From the NCBI GenBank assembly GCA_017448375.1, contig JAFSLR010000316.1, positions 1 to 5,405 on the forward strand: a stretch of 5,405 bases of DNA. The letters are read 5' to 3'. Below the pieces are notes generated by a model that saw only the letters and a list, made by a program, of their open reading frames with translations, was not told where the DNA came from and ran no database searches. The DNA comes from Synergistaceae bacterium. GTDB lineage: Bacteria; Synergistota; Synergistia; Synergistales; Aminobacteriaceae. The translations under genes were made by a program, and so were the position numbers. Of the stretch, positions 4,893 through 5,405 are shown one piece after another. The number at the start of each line of letters is the position of its first letter. Position 1 is the first letter of the stretch.

Positions 4893-5405
4893 TTGAGCCA
4901 GAGCAATTTCAGAATCATCACAAACGGAATCTTAGCGGATAATCCTACGTTCGTTCAGTGCATAGGGTTATGTCCGACTCTCGCGGTAACAACGAGTGTT
5001 GCGAACGGACTCGGAATGGGAGTCGCTGCTACGTTCGTATTAGTTGCGTCAAATATCGTAATCTCACTTCTTCGCAAGATAGTGCCTGATGAAGTCCGAA
5101 TACCGATATTTATTGTGGTAATAGCGGGATTTGTTACGGTGATTGAGTTCTTAATGAAGGGATTTGCGCCGGAGCTGAACAAATCATTGGGGATATTCAT
5201 TCCTCTAATTGTCGTCAACTGTATCATTCTTGCGCGTGCTGAGGCTTTCGCGTCGAAGAACGGAGTGTTTGCGTCTGCGCTTGACGGTATCGGAATGGGA
5301 CTCGGCTTCACGATCGCGTTAATGTTCTTGGGGGCAATCCGTGAAGTTTTCGGTGCAGGTACATTCTTGGGGAATCCTGTAGTGAGCTTTGAGCCGGCAA
5401 TGCTG
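4893..5405 (+). CDS. rnfE: Rnf complex membrane subunit RnfE (3' end beyond window)
   Basis: RnfE is a polytopic membrane subunit homologous to NqrD. With RnfA it forms an inverted pair that holds a membrane-embedded [2Fe-2S] cluster and the ion path. The visible 171 codons, read from TTG as Met, begin MSQSNFRIITNGILADNP and contain the family signature GLCPTLAVT (25-33) and VVNCIILARAEAFAS (107-121). Cys27 and Cys110 are the expected cluster ligands contributed by this subunit. Hydrophobic segments lie at about 40-60, 69-88, 100-116 and 134-149. The start is 2 bp after the rnfG stop. The TTG start is unusual next to the ATG starts of its neighbours. The frame is open to the window edge; rnfA and rnfB probably follow. 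Confidence 0.93.
   Translation, partial: MSQSNFRIITNGILADNPTFVQCIGLCPTLAVTTSVANGLGMGVAATFVLVASNIVISLLRKIVPDEVRIPIFIVVIAGFVTVIEFLMKGFAPELNKSLGIFIPLIVVNCIILARAEAFASKNGVFASALDGIGMGLGFTIALMFLGAIREVFGAGTFLGNPVVSFEPAML

Noticed and set aside
4955..5311. 118-codon open frame on the minus strand
   Set aside because: It lies wholly opposite rnfE, which has clear family motifs in the forward frame; no SD or recognisable protein features.
1..5405. CRISPR array, tRNA or rRNA genes
   Set aside because: No regularly spaced short repeats and no tRNA- or rRNA-like sequence were seen on either strand.

Overview
The window joins a chromosomal energy-metabolism operon to a small inserted defence cassette. On the right (about 1885 to the end) is an rnfC-rnfD-rnfG-rnfE gene run in the C-D-G-E order known from Clostridia such as Acetobacterium. 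It encodes part of the Rnf complex, a membrane ferredoxin:NAD+ oxidoreductase that pumps Na+ or H+. The cluster is cut by the window edge within rnfE, so rnfA and rnfB are probably just outside. This points to an anaerobic bacterium. Clostridia-like or Synergistota-like hosts both fit, and the window alone does not settle the phylum.

On the left (about 105-1780) is a compact type II restriction-modification (R-M) system. A leftward pair encodes a 68-residue XRE-type controller (C) protein and a 210-residue restriction endonuclease. A divergent rightward gene encodes an MT-A70-type adenine methyltransferase. The endonuclease closely resembles R.MunI as I remember it, including the D-(15)-E-x-K active-site spacing and the EcoRI-like GNAxER block, so the predicted site is C^AATTG. 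The 105-bp gap between the C and M genes holds a leftward promoter and an imperfect palindrome over its -35 box, as expected for C-protein autoregulation.

The most notable structure is a ~104-bp direct repeat flanking the cassette (1-104 and 1780-1884). Each copy carries the same gene start on the minus strand: a -10 box, Shine-Dalgarno (SD) sequence, ATG and at least 18 identical codons. The left copy continues out of the window as a possibly intact gene (called gene X here). The right copy becomes a 33-codon remnant. This looks like R-M insertion with long target duplication, into a locus where gene X and rnfC were originally divergent neighbours.

The insertion has likely consequences. The endonuclease stop codon lies inside the -10 box of gene X. 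Gene X now sits downstream of the C-R operon. The orphan promoter of the remnant points at the 3' end of the methyltransferase gene. R, C and M together give regulated restriction and self-protection, while the Rnf genes are host core metabolism and look intact as far as visible.
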